A DNA stretch of 64,000 bases from Aquitalea magnusonii (GCF_003202035.1 NZ_QJKC01000004.1:1-64000), one strand, 5' to 3'. Shown: positions 26,491-34,355, numbered from the stretch's first letter. Translations and numbers: made by a program. Notes: generated by a model from the letters alone, not told the origin.

Positions 26491-27252
26491 TCAGAAATCC
26501 TGTCCGTAGTTGATCAGCACTTTGTCGCGCGTCACGCGGATCACGTAATCGCCGCAAGGGATGCCGTCCGGGCGAATGCCGCTGTGCACCGCCGGGTACA
26601 GGCCTTCAAAGCGCTTCATCAGGCAGCGGTCGTAGGCATGCTGCAGCAGGTCGCTGGCGATATCAGCCAGAAAGCCCACGCGGATTTCCGCCAGCACCAG
26701 CCGTGCCTGCGCCTCGCTCAGCTCATGCCAGTGGTCAACCTCAAAGCGCTGCACATAGCGGATGTGGAAGGACAGTTCCAGGTCAGGAACCGCCATATTT
26801 TTGGCGCAGTCCAGCAGGCGGGTGAACTCGCTGGCCAGCTCAGTGCGGGTAGCAGCTGACATGGGGGCAGCATGCCCATCCACCGGCGCCATGGCGCGGC
26901 GCATGGCCTCACGCTCCATGCGGATGAAGTAGGCGCGAATGGCCTTGCCCTGCTCGTTACGCTCCATCATGCCCAGGTGCTTGGCCATGTCGATAGAAAG
27001 CGCATAATTCACAGCAGGCCGGCCGCGCCCGATTTTTACTGAATTTTCAGTAAAATTGACAAAGTCTTGATTTTCAACGAATTCCCCCTGCTGAATGCGA
27101 TCAGCAATCCAATCGTTGAAACGCGTCTTGGCACCAAGAAACGCATGCAGCTCACGGGCATCGCATGCCAGGACGGCATCACCGCCGATATTGGCAATAA
27201 AAGTACGGATAGGCGCTGCGGACGCAGCTTGAGGAACAATCTGATTAGCCAT
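26491..27252 (-). CDS. phage antirepressor (AntA/AntB domain)
   Basis: The 253-residue protein (start MANQIVPQAA at 27252, AAGGAG site) has the AntA/AntB fold pattern: LACDARELHAFLGAKTRFNDWIADR, GEFVENQDFVNFTENSVKIGRGRPAVNYALSIDMAKHLGMMERNEQGKAIRAYFI, and a variable C-terminal domain ending in a DNA- or repressor-binding part. Such proteins bind a repressor and induce the lytic route. Its start is embedded in the stop region of the Ash-like ORF, and its ribosome binding site is complementary to an upstream stretch. Confidence 0.92.
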   Translation of the reverse strand: MANQIVPQAASAAPIRTFIANIGGDAVLACDARELHAFLGAKTRFNDWIADRIQQGEFVENQDFVNFTENSVKIGRGRPAVNYALSIDMAKHLGMMERNEQGKAIRAYFIRMEREAMRRAMAPVDGHAAPMSAATRTELASEFTRLLDCAKNMAVPDLELSFHIRYVQRFEVDHWHELSEAQARLVLAEIRVGFLADIASDLLQHAYDRCLMKRFEGLYPAVHSGIRPDGIPCGDYVIRVTRDKVLINYGQDF

Positions 27253-27547
27253 GGCAAGGCTCCTTGTAGATCGAGGAAAGACCTGCCACAACCGACGCCA
27301 ATCGAGGGTGGCAGACCGATGCGGAGTTGGCGTACCGGCTACAAGGACCCGGCGTCTCCGAAGAGACCCCCGCACGGCCCGCCATAGAAACCATGGACGC
27401 GCGCATGCGCTGCGAACAAAAATAGCCGCGAGGCGGCTGTTCGCCTTGTAGTGTCAGGACGCCAATCCCGGTCGCGCTATTGAACGCAACGGGTGAAGCA
27501 TAGTCCCGACCACGGCGAACGGTCAAGATGGGTTGCGGGCGAAGCAT
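27245..27547 (-). CDS. Ash/Icd-like leader protein overlapping the antirepressor start
   Basis: This 100-residue ORF begins at a TAATG overlap with the upstream gene. Its C-terminal half (SMVSMAGRAGVSSETPGPCS, then RYANSASVCHPRLASVVAG) looks like the Ash/Icd-like phage proteins that overlap ant genes in P1- and P4-like phages. Its stop (TAA) lies eight bases past the ant ATG, so the reading frames overlap, as icd and ant do in P1. The protein may inhibit host division, but it may matter mainly for translating through the RNA switch. Confidence 0.65.
   Translation of the reverse strand: MLRPQPILTVRRGRDYASPVAFNSATGIGVLTLQGEQPPRGYFCSQRMRASMVSMAGRAGVSSETPGPCSRYANSASVCHPRLASVVAGLSSIYKEPCHG
27261..27451 (-). 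promoter_or_regulatory. three-element RNA switch (P4 CI/P1 C4-like) controlling ant
   Basis: On the minus strand CUACAAGG (27451-27444, element A), UCCUUGUAG (27347-27339, element B) and CUACAAGGA (27269-27261, element C) occur in this order. B pairs perfectly with either A (8 bp) or C (9 bp), and C is the ant ribosome binding site. Between B and C a 7-bp stem (27283-27289 with 27308-27314) can form. This copies the seqA/seqB/seqC logic of P4 immunity and the C4 antisense control of P1 ant. A separate small RNA is not proven. Confidence 0.6.
27417..27438 (-). terminator. terminator-like hairpin within the Ash-like leader
   Basis: On the minus strand AGCCGC-CTC-GCGGCT (27438-27424) is followed by ATTTTTG. 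It sits between elements A and B, where attenuation would cut the ant transcript. Confidence 0.55.
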
Positions 27548-27780
27548 TATTTGCCTTTCTTCCAGATCCGCTTCAGGGCGGATTCCATTCGTCGGCGGGC
27601 CGCTGGCCCACCGTCCCTTTCGATTTCCGCCAGCAGCTGGCGTCTATCGCTTACACCAGGCGCTGTGGCAATCAGCCGCAGCTGCTGCTGAAACGCCATA
27701 TCCCAGCTATCGATGTAACAACACGGCCCATCAAACACCTGCCCGGCCAATCCTGCGGTCGGCACCCACTCAGCGGCCAT
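27547..27780 (-). CDS. small phage protein of unknown function
   Basis: A 77-residue protein (MAAEWVPTAGLAGQVFDGPC, basic C-terminus AARRRMESALKRIWKKGK). The N-terminus overlaps the upstream gene by 11 bp and its stop overlaps the Ash-like start (TAATG), so the run of genes is translationally coupled. I do not recognise it. Confidence 0.6.
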   Translation of the reverse strand: MAAEWVPTAGLAGQVFDGPCCYIDSWDMAFQQQLRLIATAPGVSDRRQLLAEIERDGGPAARRRMESALKRIWKKGK

Positions 27781-27958
27781 TCATGGCCCGCAGGGTAAGT
27801 CGGCGTATCCGCTGACGCCGCATGCGGCGGTATTCCTTGCTGGCGCGCCATTCGGCATCACGCTCAGCCTGCGCTTCGGCCATGCTGGCTTGGCGCTGGG
27901 CCTGCGCCTCACGGCGGGCGACTTCCTCAAAAGTCGGGTCTCGATACGTCTGAGCCAT
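27770..27958 (-). CDS. small charged helical phage protein
   Basis: A 62-residue protein, almost all helical and charged (VARREAQAQRQASMAEAQAE, then RRMRRQRIRRL). It overlaps its neighbours on both sides. It looks like the small basic or coiled proteins common in phage early operons. No function can be assigned. Confidence 0.55.
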   Translation of the reverse strand: MAQTYRDPTFEEVARREAQAQRQASMAEAQAERDAEWRASKEYRRMRRQRIRRLTLRAMNGR

Positions 27959-28097
27959 GCTCTTTTCTATCCAGGTAATGCTTGATCGATTGCAGCAGGT
28001 CCTTGCCTGCCTGCCGCCGCTGATCAGCCGGCAGCATGCGTATGCGCCACGCCTGCACTTTCAACCGATGAAGGGAGAAAGGCAGGCGGTATTGCAT
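27927..28097 (-). CDS. very small phage ORF coupled to the CII-like gene
   Basis: I read a 56-codon ORF (MQYRLPFSLHRLKVQAWRIR, then a basic helix) that starts at a TGATG overlap with the CII-like gene stop. It ends within the next gene. The coupling and codon pattern support it, but it has no recognised family. Confidence 0.5.
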   Translation of the reverse strand: MQYRLPFSLHRLKVQAWRIRMLPADQRRQAGKDLLQSIKHYLDRKEHGSDVSRPDF

Positions 28098-28591
28098 CAG
28101 CCAGCCTTGGCTTTCTGCACTTCCCTTACCGGGGCGGCAGGCTGCTCGGTACCGTAGATCTGCATCAGCAGCGTCAGATACTTCACCACCTGCTCGGTCA
28201 GCGCCTGGCCACGGTCCTGAATATGCAGGCGGTAACCGGTATCGATTTCGTTGTGCTTGGTGATGGCGGTATTGACCGAGTCAAACAACTCGGCCATGCG
28301 CACGGTGATAGCCTGGGATTCGGCCAGTAGGTCAGTGTTTTCCACCGGCTCTTCCGGCGGAGGCAGTTCGACGAACACGCCGCCCAGCTCCCGGCACATT
28401 TCTGTGATGGTGTGGCGACCGCGGGTCAGCAGCATGAGGGACAAGGCATCCTCTACGCTCAGCTTGGCACCCTTGAAGCCGGACAGTTTGTGGCGCAGCC
28501 CATTCGCGCTGCCGCACACGTCTTTACTCAGGGACTCTTGCGTCCCCACCCATTGCTCGGCATCACGCCGGGCCGCTTCAAGAATGCTCAT
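28097..28591 (-). CDS. phage regulatory protein CII-like (CP76 family)
   Basis: The 164-residue protein has the CII/CP76 pattern: KLSGFKGAKLSVEDALSLMLLTRGRHTITEMCRELGGVFVELP (residues about 35-77), then a helical C-terminus (MAELFDSVNTAITKHNEIDT). In the relevant phages such proteins promote lysogeny or early transcription. It is the first gene leftward from the regulatory region shared with the CI-type gene. Confidence 0.75.
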   Translation of the reverse strand: MSILEAARRDAEQWVGTQESLSKDVCGSANGLRHKLSGFKGAKLSVEDALSLMLLTRGRHTITEMCRELGGVFVELPPPEEPVENTDLLAESQAITVRMAELFDSVNTAITKHNEIDTGYRLHIQDRGQALTEQVVKYLTLLMQIYGTEQPAAPVREVQKAKAG

Positions 28592-28912
28592 CCTACGGTC
28601 CTCCTACGATTTTCAATCGTTTTGTAGGTACTCAAACCCGCCTGCATGCTCTATGCTGACGGCACATATAAAAAACGCTGATTTATGCAAATCAGCTAAA
28701 CGCATCGCTTACGGGGTAGTTGAGCGTTGCGGGGGAATCAGTAAAGCGCCTGGTACACACCTACGCGATGAACGCAGTAACGGATGGGCTAGGCGCACGG
28801 TCAGAATCATGTCGCCAATAATAGCCAAAGGCTTTTATAGTTTGCAAGAACTTTATAGCCGTTGGAAATTTTGGCCGATTAATTCTAAGAAGTTAGTCAG
28901 GGATGACTTATC
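28592..28912. promoter_or_regulatory. regulatory region between CII-like and CI-type genes
   Basis: This 320-bp region has no convincing gene. It contains a perfect inverted repeat GCTGATTT-ATGC-AAATCAGC at 28677-28696 and, nearer the CI start, an imperfect palindrome (GGCTTTTATAGTTTGCAAGA... around 28830-28860) followed by AT-rich sequence. These are candidates for operators and divergent promoters for the repressor and the leftward replication operon. Confidence 0.6.
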
Positions 28913-29617
28913 ATGCGCGACATGAATGCAGAAAAGAGAAAGCCACTGGAAGCGTGGCAAATTGAAGATGCCGCACGGCTGAAGGACCTATTTTTAAGGC
29001 GCTGGGGCAAGTCCCAGGAGTTATTTGGCGAGACATTTGGACTAGGCAGGCAAGCCACCGTTGGCAACCTGCTAAATGGTCGCCGCGCCTTAAATCTAGA
29101 TCAGGCTACCCGCTTTGCTCGGGGGCTAGGCTGCGCCATCTCTGACTTCAGTCCTACTCTTGGACGCAAAATCATGGATATCGCACAGAATGACAATGGA
29201 CAGTCCAACGTCATGCCCGGACCCGAGATACGTGGTAGAGTTCCTTTAATCTCTTGGGTACAAGCAGGTGTTTGGATGGAAATTGTTGATAATTTTGTAC
29301 CAGGTGATGCGGAAGAGTGGATTGCCACCACGTATCACTCCAAAGCCGGAACATTCGCTCTTCGCGTTCAAGGCGACAGCATGGAACCGCGGTTCCCCGA
29401 AGGATGCATCATCATCGTCGAACCTGAAGAAGATGCGCTCCATGGGAAATTTGTGGTGGCGAAACGACCAGGTGAAAACAGCGCTACATTCAAGCAGCTG
29501 GTTGTCGATGGCGGACAATGCTACTTGAAGCCGCTCAATCCCAGGTACAGCCTACTTGAGTTCACGCCAGGCACCCAGATCGTCGGCGTCGTGAAGCGAA
29601 TGGAAATGGAAGTTTAG
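28913..29617 (+). CDS. CI/LexA-type repressor with S24 peptidase domain
   Basis: The 234-residue protein has an N-terminal DNA-binding part (LFGETFGLGRQATVGNLLNGRRAL, about residues 40-65) and a C-terminal S24 domain. The self-cleavage Ser is in GDSMEPRF and the catalytic Lys in NSATFKQL. It is the expected SOS-responsive lysogeny repressor. Binding sites are probably in the region upstream of it. It ends at a strong bidirectional terminator. Confidence 0.93.
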   Translation: MRDMNAEKRKPLEAWQIEDAARLKDLFLRRWGKSQELFGETFGLGRQATVGNLLNGRRALNLDQATRFARGLGCAISDFSPTLGRKIMDIAQNDNGQSNVMPGPEIRGRVPLISWVQAGVWMEIVDNFVPGDAEEWIATTYHSKAGTFALRVQGDSMEPRFPEGCIIIVEPEEDALHGKFVVAKRPGENSATFKQLVVDGGQCYLKPLNPRYSLLEFTPGTQIVGVVKRMEMEV

Positions 29618-29640
29618 GGCGCCACCGCCCGCATCTTCAA

Positions 29641-29669
29641 AAAAAGAGCCCGCATTTGCGGGCTTTTTA
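29641..29669. terminator. bidirectional terminator between the two repressors
   Basis: A stem AGCCCGC/GCGGGCT (29647-29653 and 29658-29664) with As on the left and Ts on the right serves the converging CI (+) and XRE (-) genes. Its right end overlaps the XRE stop codon. Confidence 0.85.
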
Positions 29670-30008
29670 CTTTCCGGACCAATCCTCAAGTAGTTTTTCA
29701 AGAATCTCCAATCGATTCGGAGATAGAGAGCTCAACCTTTCCGCCACGCCGCGCACTCGCACCGGCCACTCTGTATCGAGCAGGACTTCTCCATGCTCAA
29801 GCCACCACTCCGAAACCCCGAAAAAACCGGCCAGGGCCTGAAAATGCTGGCGCTGCGGCACCACTCCACCCCTCAACCAGTTCGAAACAGTTTGCTTGCT
29901 GACGCCGATTGCACGCGCAAGCGCCCGATCGGAAATTCCGATTCCGTTTCGATATCCGCTCATCAGGCGGGCCAGACGAGTAGCGAATGGTAATGGGTGA
30001 TGGCTCAT
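29667..30008 (-). CDS. XRE-family HTH regulator (Cro/C2-like)
   Basis: The 113-residue protein (MSHHPLPFATRLARLMSGYR) carries a helix-turn-helix: ALARAIGVSKQTVSNWLRGG. A helical domain follows (FQALAGFFGVSEWWLEHGE). It is convergent with the CI-type gene and divergent from the plus-strand early operon, so it probably controls that operon and itself. The start is at 30008; an upstream in-frame ATG is less favoured. Confidence 0.88.
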   Translation of the reverse strand: MSHHPLPFATRLARLMSGYRNGIGISDRALARAIGVSKQTVSNWLRGGVVPQRQHFQALAGFFGVSEWWLEHGEVLLDTEWPVRVRGVAERLSSLSPNRLEILEKLLEDWSGK

Positions 30009-30176
30009 GGCCTGAATCATGGATGTCGTGTCCGCAAACTGCTATTGCCACATTGGCAATTGGAATTTGTGGCTTTATTGCCACAGGAATTGAATTGATC
30101 ATAGCACATGGCTTTTACATTTCAAATCCATTGGCTATAGTTGAGCCATGTTCAACAGCCGACAGGGATTTGCGCC
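30009..30176. promoter_or_regulatory. operator/promoter region of the early plus-strand operon
   Basis: A 7-bp inverted repeat ATTGCCA-CAT-TGGCAAT lies at 30044-30060, and another, TGTGGC-TTTATT-GCCACA, at 30068-30085. They share the direct repeat TATTGCCACA (30043-30052 and 30076-30085). AT-rich promoter-like sequence follows up to 30130. These are likely sites for the XRE regulator. Confidence 0.65.
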
Positions 30177-30350
30177 ATGACCGCACTTCGCCCCGTTCAG
30201 CAGCACAAGGCCACCCCGGCCGCTTTTTCCCTTCTTGATTCCAGCCTGACCGACCAGACCGCACGCGAACTGCGCGCTGCCGGCTACGCCATCAAGAGTC
30301 CGTCTTTCCACAACGGCCGTGCCGTCTACGCCGTCATCAAGCGGGGCTGA
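30177..30350 (+). CDS. small phage protein, first gene of the early operon
   Basis: The 57-residue protein from MTALRPVQQH has a C-terminal FxNGRAVYAVIKRG and a helix LTDQTARELRAAGY. I use the ATG at 30177; the open frame begins at a TTG 36 bp upstream. Small early regulators of this type are common in phages. No family recognised. Confidence 0.6.
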   Translation: MTALRPVQQHKATPAAFSLLDSSLTDQTARELRAAGYAIKSPSFHNGRAVYAVIKRG

Positions 30351-30351
30351 C

Positions 30352-30522
30352 ATGCGCACTTTCAGCCCACAACGCGATTACCTCGAACGCCGCGCCTGTC
30401 AGCGCAGCAACGAAATCACCGGCCACAGCCTGCGCATCCAGCCGACAGCAGAAGAACGCCGCCGCCTGGCCGCCCGCCGTGAGATTGAAAACCGCCGTAT
30501 TGAGCGGGAGGCACTGCTATGA
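30352..30522 (+). CDS. small basic phage protein
   Basis: A 56-residue protein (start MRTFSPQRDYLERR at 30352) with a C-terminal basic helix AARREIENRRIEREALL. This tail is almost the same as the tail of the next gene, an AlpA-like protein. It overlaps the next gene by 4 bp (ATGA). Confidence 0.65.
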   Translation: MRTFSPQRDYLERRACQRSNEITGHSLRIQPTAEERRRLAARREIENRRIEREALL

Positions 30523-30923
30523 CTTCCGGACAGAAATCATGCCCACCGGCATGGCCTACTGGCTCTCGAGTACTGCGGCTGCGGGAGGTTTGTCTTTTGA
30601 CGGGGCTGTCTAAAACCACCATTTACAAGCTTGGAAATGAGGGAAAGTTTGTCCCTTCAATTTCATTGGGAGGCGCTTCCGTCGGGTGGCCAAGTCATTT
30701 GGTTGAAGCATGGCTAGCCGAGAGATTACAGATTTCACTTGAAAAAAAGCTTGATGCAAATAACCCGCCCCATCGGCACCGCCCGGCGGAGTTCAAGATT
30801 TACCAAGGCGGTGACAGATCGATTAGTGATCGTCCCTGCATCAAGTTAACGGAAAAAGATCGTCTCCGAGCAGCCGCCCGCCGCGAGATTGAAAACCGCA
30901 AAATCGAGCGAGAGGAACCGTAA
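30519..30923 (+). CDS. AlpA-like DNA-binding regulator with an added basic tail
   Basis: The protein (134 residues) has an AlpA/Xis-type winged HTH: VLRLREVCLLTGLSKTTIYKL, then NEGKFVPSISLGGASVGWP. After residue 75 or so comes a linker and a tail ending RAAARREIENRKIEREE, homologous to the tail of the preceding 56-residue protein. Its job could be regulation or excision. The added tail suggests local duplication. Confidence 0.8.
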   Translation: MTSGQKSCPPAWPTGSRVLRLREVCLLTGLSKTTIYKLGNEGKFVPSISLGGASVGWPSHLVEAWLAERLQISLEKKLDANNPPHRHRPAEFKIYQGGDRSISDRPCIKLTEKDRLRAAARREIENRKIEREEP

Positions 30924-31192
30924 TGAGCACCCTGCAAGAAATGGTCCGCAGCACCGCTGCTGAGTTGGCTGATTTGCAAATGATGGAAGCGCAAGTGCGC
31001 GACCGGCGCGAAGCATTTCGCGCATCACTTCAGTTTCAGCTGCAGCAGCTGACGCAAGCCAATTGCCCAAGCTCGGTAGACCTTGAGGATGGCCAGACTT
31101 TCAGCATTGCGGACGAATGGTGGGACTTTAAGGACCTCACCATGGCCATCAGCCTGACTCCTACCGTCACCAAGCTAAGCGCCCTGAAATGA
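30923..31192 (+). CDS. small phage protein of unknown function
   Basis: An 89-residue protein: an N-terminal helix with a heptad-like pattern (LADLQMMEAQVRDRREAFRA) and a C-terminal FSIADEWWDFKDLT segment. It starts at a TAATG overlap with the AlpA-like gene. No family recognised. Confidence 0.6.
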   Translation: MSTLQEMVRSTAAELADLQMMEAQVRDRREAFRASLQFQLQQLTQANCPSSVDLEDGQTFSIADEWWDFKDLTMAISLTPTVTKLSALK

Positions 31193-31320
31193 AGCTCAGC
31201 GAAGAAGGCCGCCTGGCCACCAAACACTTTTTCCTTGGCATTGGCTGGGGCTTTGCATGGCTTGCCGCGCTGGTCTTGGCCGAAGCCATCAGCAACGGCC
31301 TCAAGTGGGGCCACCTGTGA
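31189..31320 (+). CDS. 43-residue single-span membrane protein
   Basis: I read an ORF, MKLSEEGRLATKHFFLG, followed by a hydrophobic segment IGWGFAWLAALVLAEAI. It overlaps the previous stop by 4 bp (ATGA). It is short, but the coupling and the clear membrane segment support it. No function assigned. Confidence 0.6.
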   Translation: MKLSEEGRLATKHFFLGIGWGFAWLAALVLAEAISNGLKWGHL

Positions 31321-31331
31321 AAGCCCACGCC

Positions 31332-31667
31332 ATGAAAACCATCCTGATTACCGGTGACAAGCCGGAACACAAGCTGCGGGCCGCGAAAGTGGCTATGCAG
31401 ATCGCCGAGCAGCACCACGGCGTCCGCGCCGAAGTGACTGGCGTCAGCGATTACACCGCCAACAAGTATGGCCTCAAGCCTGCGCCGGGCCTGGGCAAAC
31501 CGCTGATCAAGATTGTGGTGGCCGGCAGTGAAACGCAGGGCCGTGGCCGCGGCCGCGCCGACAAGGTCATCAACATGGCCGCACCCACTTTTGCCAAACA
31601 CCCGAACGGCCGCAGCGTCACCTTCGCCTTGCGCGAAGCGGTAGACCACTGCCTGGCATCGGCCTGA
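31332..31667 (+). CDS. phage protein of unknown function
   Basis: A 111-residue protein from MKTILITGDKPEHKLRAAKV. A GTG upstream at 31317 overlaps the previous stop and could be an alternative start. It is alpha/beta-like, with ITGDKP near the start and an RGRGRADKVINMA segment. I do not recognise a family. Confidence 0.6.
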   Translation: MKTILITGDKPEHKLRAAKVAMQIAEQHHGVRAEVTGVSDYTANKYGLKPAPGLGKPLIKIVVAGSETQGRGRGRADKVINMAAPTFAKHPNGRSVTFALREAVDHCLASA

Positions 31668-31697
31668 TCAATTTATTCAACAGCACTGGAGAACGAC

Positions 31698-32072
31698 ATG
31701 CGCGCAGCAACTGATCAACTTCGCGACATCCGCGCCGGCGAGATGGTGGAAGAACTTACCGAGCAACTGGCACAGGTAGTGAATGCGGTATTGGCTACCG
31801 GCAAGAAAGGGAATCTTACCCTCAAGCTGAATGTCGACCCGGCCAGTAAGGGTGACGCCGTGGTGACCATTACCGACGACATCAAAGTCACCATCCCACG
31901 CGAGAAGAAGGCCGGCACCCTGATGTTTGCTTTGCCGTCCGGCTCCCTGCAACGCCAGGACCCACGCCAGACCGAGCTGAAGCTGGAAGCCGCCCCCAAG
32001 TCGGAAAACACTCAGCCGCTGGCCGCAGTACCCACTACCCCGACAGCCCTCAAGGCTGCTGGCGGCAACTGA
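31698..32072 (+). CDS. conserved-looking phage protein before DUF2303
   Basis: The 124-residue protein has an N-terminal helix (LTEQLAQVVNAVLATGKKGN) and a beta region (LTLKLNVDPASKGDAVVTIT), then a disordered Thr/Pro/Ala tail. It starts with a GGAG site 6 bp away. Proteins like this often precede the DUF2303 gene in phage early regions. Function unknown. Confidence 0.65.
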   Translation: MRAATDQLRDIRAGEMVEELTEQLAQVVNAVLATGKKGNLTLKLNVDPASKGDAVVTITDDIKVTIPREKKAGTLMFALPSGSLQRQDPRQTELKLEAAPKSENTQPLAAVPTTPTALKAAGGN

Positions 32073-32102
32073 TCCATCAACCTTCCCGACTGAAAGTAGA
32101 CC

Positions 32103-32948
32103 ATGACCGAGCAATGCAACGTACAAGCCGCGCTGGCTGCCGCCCAGAAGCCCTTTGTTCAATTCATCAACGGCACCCCTTTCCTGCTGCTGCCGGCCGG
32201 CGACGGCAGCTGGAAAGCTGAAGAACAATCCAAGCTGCGCGAAACGCCCCTGCGCAAGCAAGGCACCACCAATATTCACCAAGCCGATAGCTTTATCAGC
32301 TATGTGAATCTGCACAAGCAGGCTGGCACGCAAATCATTGTCGATGCCGACTATGCGGCGAACCGCGTGAAGTTCAAAGCCATCATCAACGGCGACTCGG
32401 CCACCGGCGCCGGCTTTGCAGACCATATTGCACGCTTCGACCCGCAGACCACTGTCGAGTGGAAAAACTGGACCGGCATGAACGGCCAAAAAGGCGACCA
32501 GACCAAACTGGCAACTTTCCTGACCGACAACATCAGCAACATTGCCTCGACGAACCCCGCCGACCCGACCCGCCAATATCCCAACGCCGCCGACGTACTG
32601 GAATTCATCACCAATCTGGAAATGACCAGCACCGTGCGCTATCGCAGCGGCACCAAGGTGCAAAACGGCCAGGTGCAGTTCGAGTACGTCGAGGAAGGCA
32701 GCGACCAGACCAAGGGCAAGCTGCAAATGTTCGAGCGCTTTGGTATCGGCGTGGTGCCGTACGCCGGCGGCCAGGGCTATTTCATCGAAGCCTTCCTCCG
32801 TTTCCGCATCAACCGCGAATCTGGCGCCCTGACGATCTGGTTCGATCTGCATCGCCCTGACCAGGTGCTGGAAGCGGCCACCAAAGCCGCCATCGATCAG
32901 CTGAAAGCCGAAATCACCGACTGCCCGATCTACTTCGGCACCGTGTAA
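32103..32948 (+). CDS. DUF2303 (YfdQ-like) phage protein
   Basis: The 281-residue protein follows the YfdQ/DUF2303 pattern: QADSFISYVNLHKQAGTQII, FDPQTTVEWKNWTGMNGQ, and FLTDNISNI...NPADVLEFITNLEMTS. It is common in phage recombination and early gene clusters. The true function is not known. Confidence 0.88.
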   Translation: MTEQCNVQAALAAAQKPFVQFINGTPFLLLPAGDGSWKAEEQSKLRETPLRKQGTTNIHQADSFISYVNLHKQAGTQIIVDADYAANRVKFKAIINGDSATGAGFADHIARFDPQTTVEWKNWTGMNGQKGDQTKLATFLTDNISNIASTNPADPTRQYPNAADVLEFITNLEMTSTVRYRSGTKVQNGQVQFEYVEEGSDQTKGKLQMFERFGIGVVPYAGGQGYFIEAFLRFRINRESGALTIWFDLHRPDQVLEAATKAAIDQLKAEITDCPIYFGTV

Positions 32949-33027
32949 CCACTCCTCCGGCCACCCGGCCGGCTTCCTCAAGCCGCTGCAATGCGGCGGC
33001 TTCGGGAAGCAACCACAAGGAAGCACC

Positions 33028-33696
33028 ATGAAACCGACTCGACACATCATCGTCGACCTTGAAACGCTGGATACCCAGCCATCTGCCGTCATCCTGACCG
33101 CTGGCCTGGTGGCGGTGGAAATCACTGAAACCGAATGCATCACGCTGGGCAGCTGGTATCGCCCTCTTCTCTGGGATCACCCTCGGCACAATCAAGCTGG
33201 CAGATCTACCAGCCAAGATACTGCTGACTGGTGGGTAAAGCAGTCAGATGCCGCCCTTAGCGAAGCTTTTTGCAATGACTACGATGCGATTCCAATATCT
33301 CTTGCGCTTAACTCCCTCAATGCCTGGCTACAGCTGAACCCTTACCCCATCTGGGGCAATGGCAGCGACTTTGACAACGCCGTCCTGCAACACGCATTCA
33401 AGCAGCACGGACTGCGCTGGCCCTACTGGCGCAACTGCTGCCTGCGCAGCACCAAGAACCTCGCCAATCAGCTGGGCCTGCATGTGGAAATGCCGGAATG
33501 GCCAGAGGGCAAGATCAAGCACCACGCCCTGCACGATGCGGAGTATGAGGCCCGGATTCTGGCCGCCCTGCTTCGCGCCTTTACTGAACAAAACCGCATA
33601 TACGTCACCATCCCGGCACCCATCGCCAAGTTTGAAATAGCCGATGTGGCGCAACTGGTGAACCTGATTATTTCTGAACAACGGGGGGCAGCATGA
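33028..33696 (+). CDS. 3'-5' exonuclease, exodeoxyribonuclease VIII/DnaQ-like
   Basis: The 222-residue protein has the DEDD exonuclease motifs: Exo I VDLETLDTQ (residues about 9-17), Exo II NGSDFDN (about 110), and Exo III HHALHDAEYEA (about 170-180). This fits the 3'-5' exoribonuclease/exonuclease VIII-like domain used in phage recombination or nucleotide trimming. It overlaps the next gene by 4 bp. Confidence 0.9.
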   Translation: MKPTRHIIVDLETLDTQPSAVILTAGLVAVEITETECITLGSWYRPLLWDHPRHNQAGRSTSQDTADWWVKQSDAALSEAFCNDYDAIPISLALNSLNAWLQLNPYPIWGNGSDFDNAVLQHAFKQHGLRWPYWRNCCLRSTKNLANQLGLHVEMPEWPEGKIKHHALHDAEYEARILAALLRAFTEQNRIYVTIPAPIAKFEIADVAQLVNLIISEQRGAA

Positions 33697-34355
33697 GCCC
33701 ATTACTGATCGGCCTGACTGGCCAACTGAAGTCCGGCAAGGATACGGTTGCCGACCGCCTTGTCTCCCACCACGGGTTTGTGAAAATTGGCTTTGCGGAC
33801 ACCATCAGAAGGGAGGTAGTGGAGGCCTATGGCCTGACCACCTTCGGTAAGTCATTGCTGGAAAACCAGGACCACAAAGACAACCCGACCCGGATGCTCA
33901 CGCTGCTGGAATGCCGCGATCACGACTTTGTCACCTACCTGCTGGATACCGGGTTACCGCATGCCGACTTGGCCAGCAAGCGCTCACCGCGCTGGATTCA
34001 ACAACGCTGGGGCGATTACAAGCGCGCTACAGCCGGATGGGATTACTTCATCAAGGTCACCCAAACCACCGCCAGTGAATGGATGGAACAGGGCCGGCGC
34101 AACATCGTCATTTCCGGCGTGCGCTATGCCGCCACAGCCCCGACGCCGACTGCTGAAGCAGACATGGTCCACGCGCTCGGCGGCCATGTGGTCCTGATCA
34201 CCCGACCCGGCCTGACCCAGCAGGATCACAGCACGGAGTTGCTACTGCCGGACGGCTGCATCGACTTCACCATCAAAAACAATGGTTCGCTGAATAGCCT
34301 TTACATGCTGGCAGACACCCTTGTGCTGCTGCCGGCGCGGTTGACGGTGGCGTGA
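33693..34355 (+). CDS. deoxynucleoside monophosphate kinase-like P-loop enzyme
   Basis: The 220-residue protein has Walker A GLTGQLKSGKDTVADRL at its N-terminus and a FADTIRREVVEA segment, as in phage dNMP kinases (T4 gene 1 type). It also has the RSPRWIQQRWGD and GWDYFIKVTQ blocks. It would raise dNTP precursors during replication. Its start overlaps the exonuclease stop (ATGA). Confidence 0.85.
   Translation: MSPLLIGLTGQLKSGKDTVADRLVSHHGFVKIGFADTIRREVVEAYGLTTFGKSLLENQDHKDNPTRMLTLLECRDHDFVTYLLDTGLPHADLASKRSPRWIQQRWGDYKRATAGWDYFIKVTQTTASEWMEQGRRNIVISGVRYAATAPTPTAEADMVHALGGHVVLITRPGLTQQDHSTELLLPDGCIDFTIKNNGSLNSLYMLADTLVLLPARLTVA

Noticed and set aside
31677-33143. 488-codon minus-strand open frame
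   Set aside because: It runs opposite the early operon genes including DUF2303. Gly/Val-rich antisense composition without a domain; rejected as a shadow.
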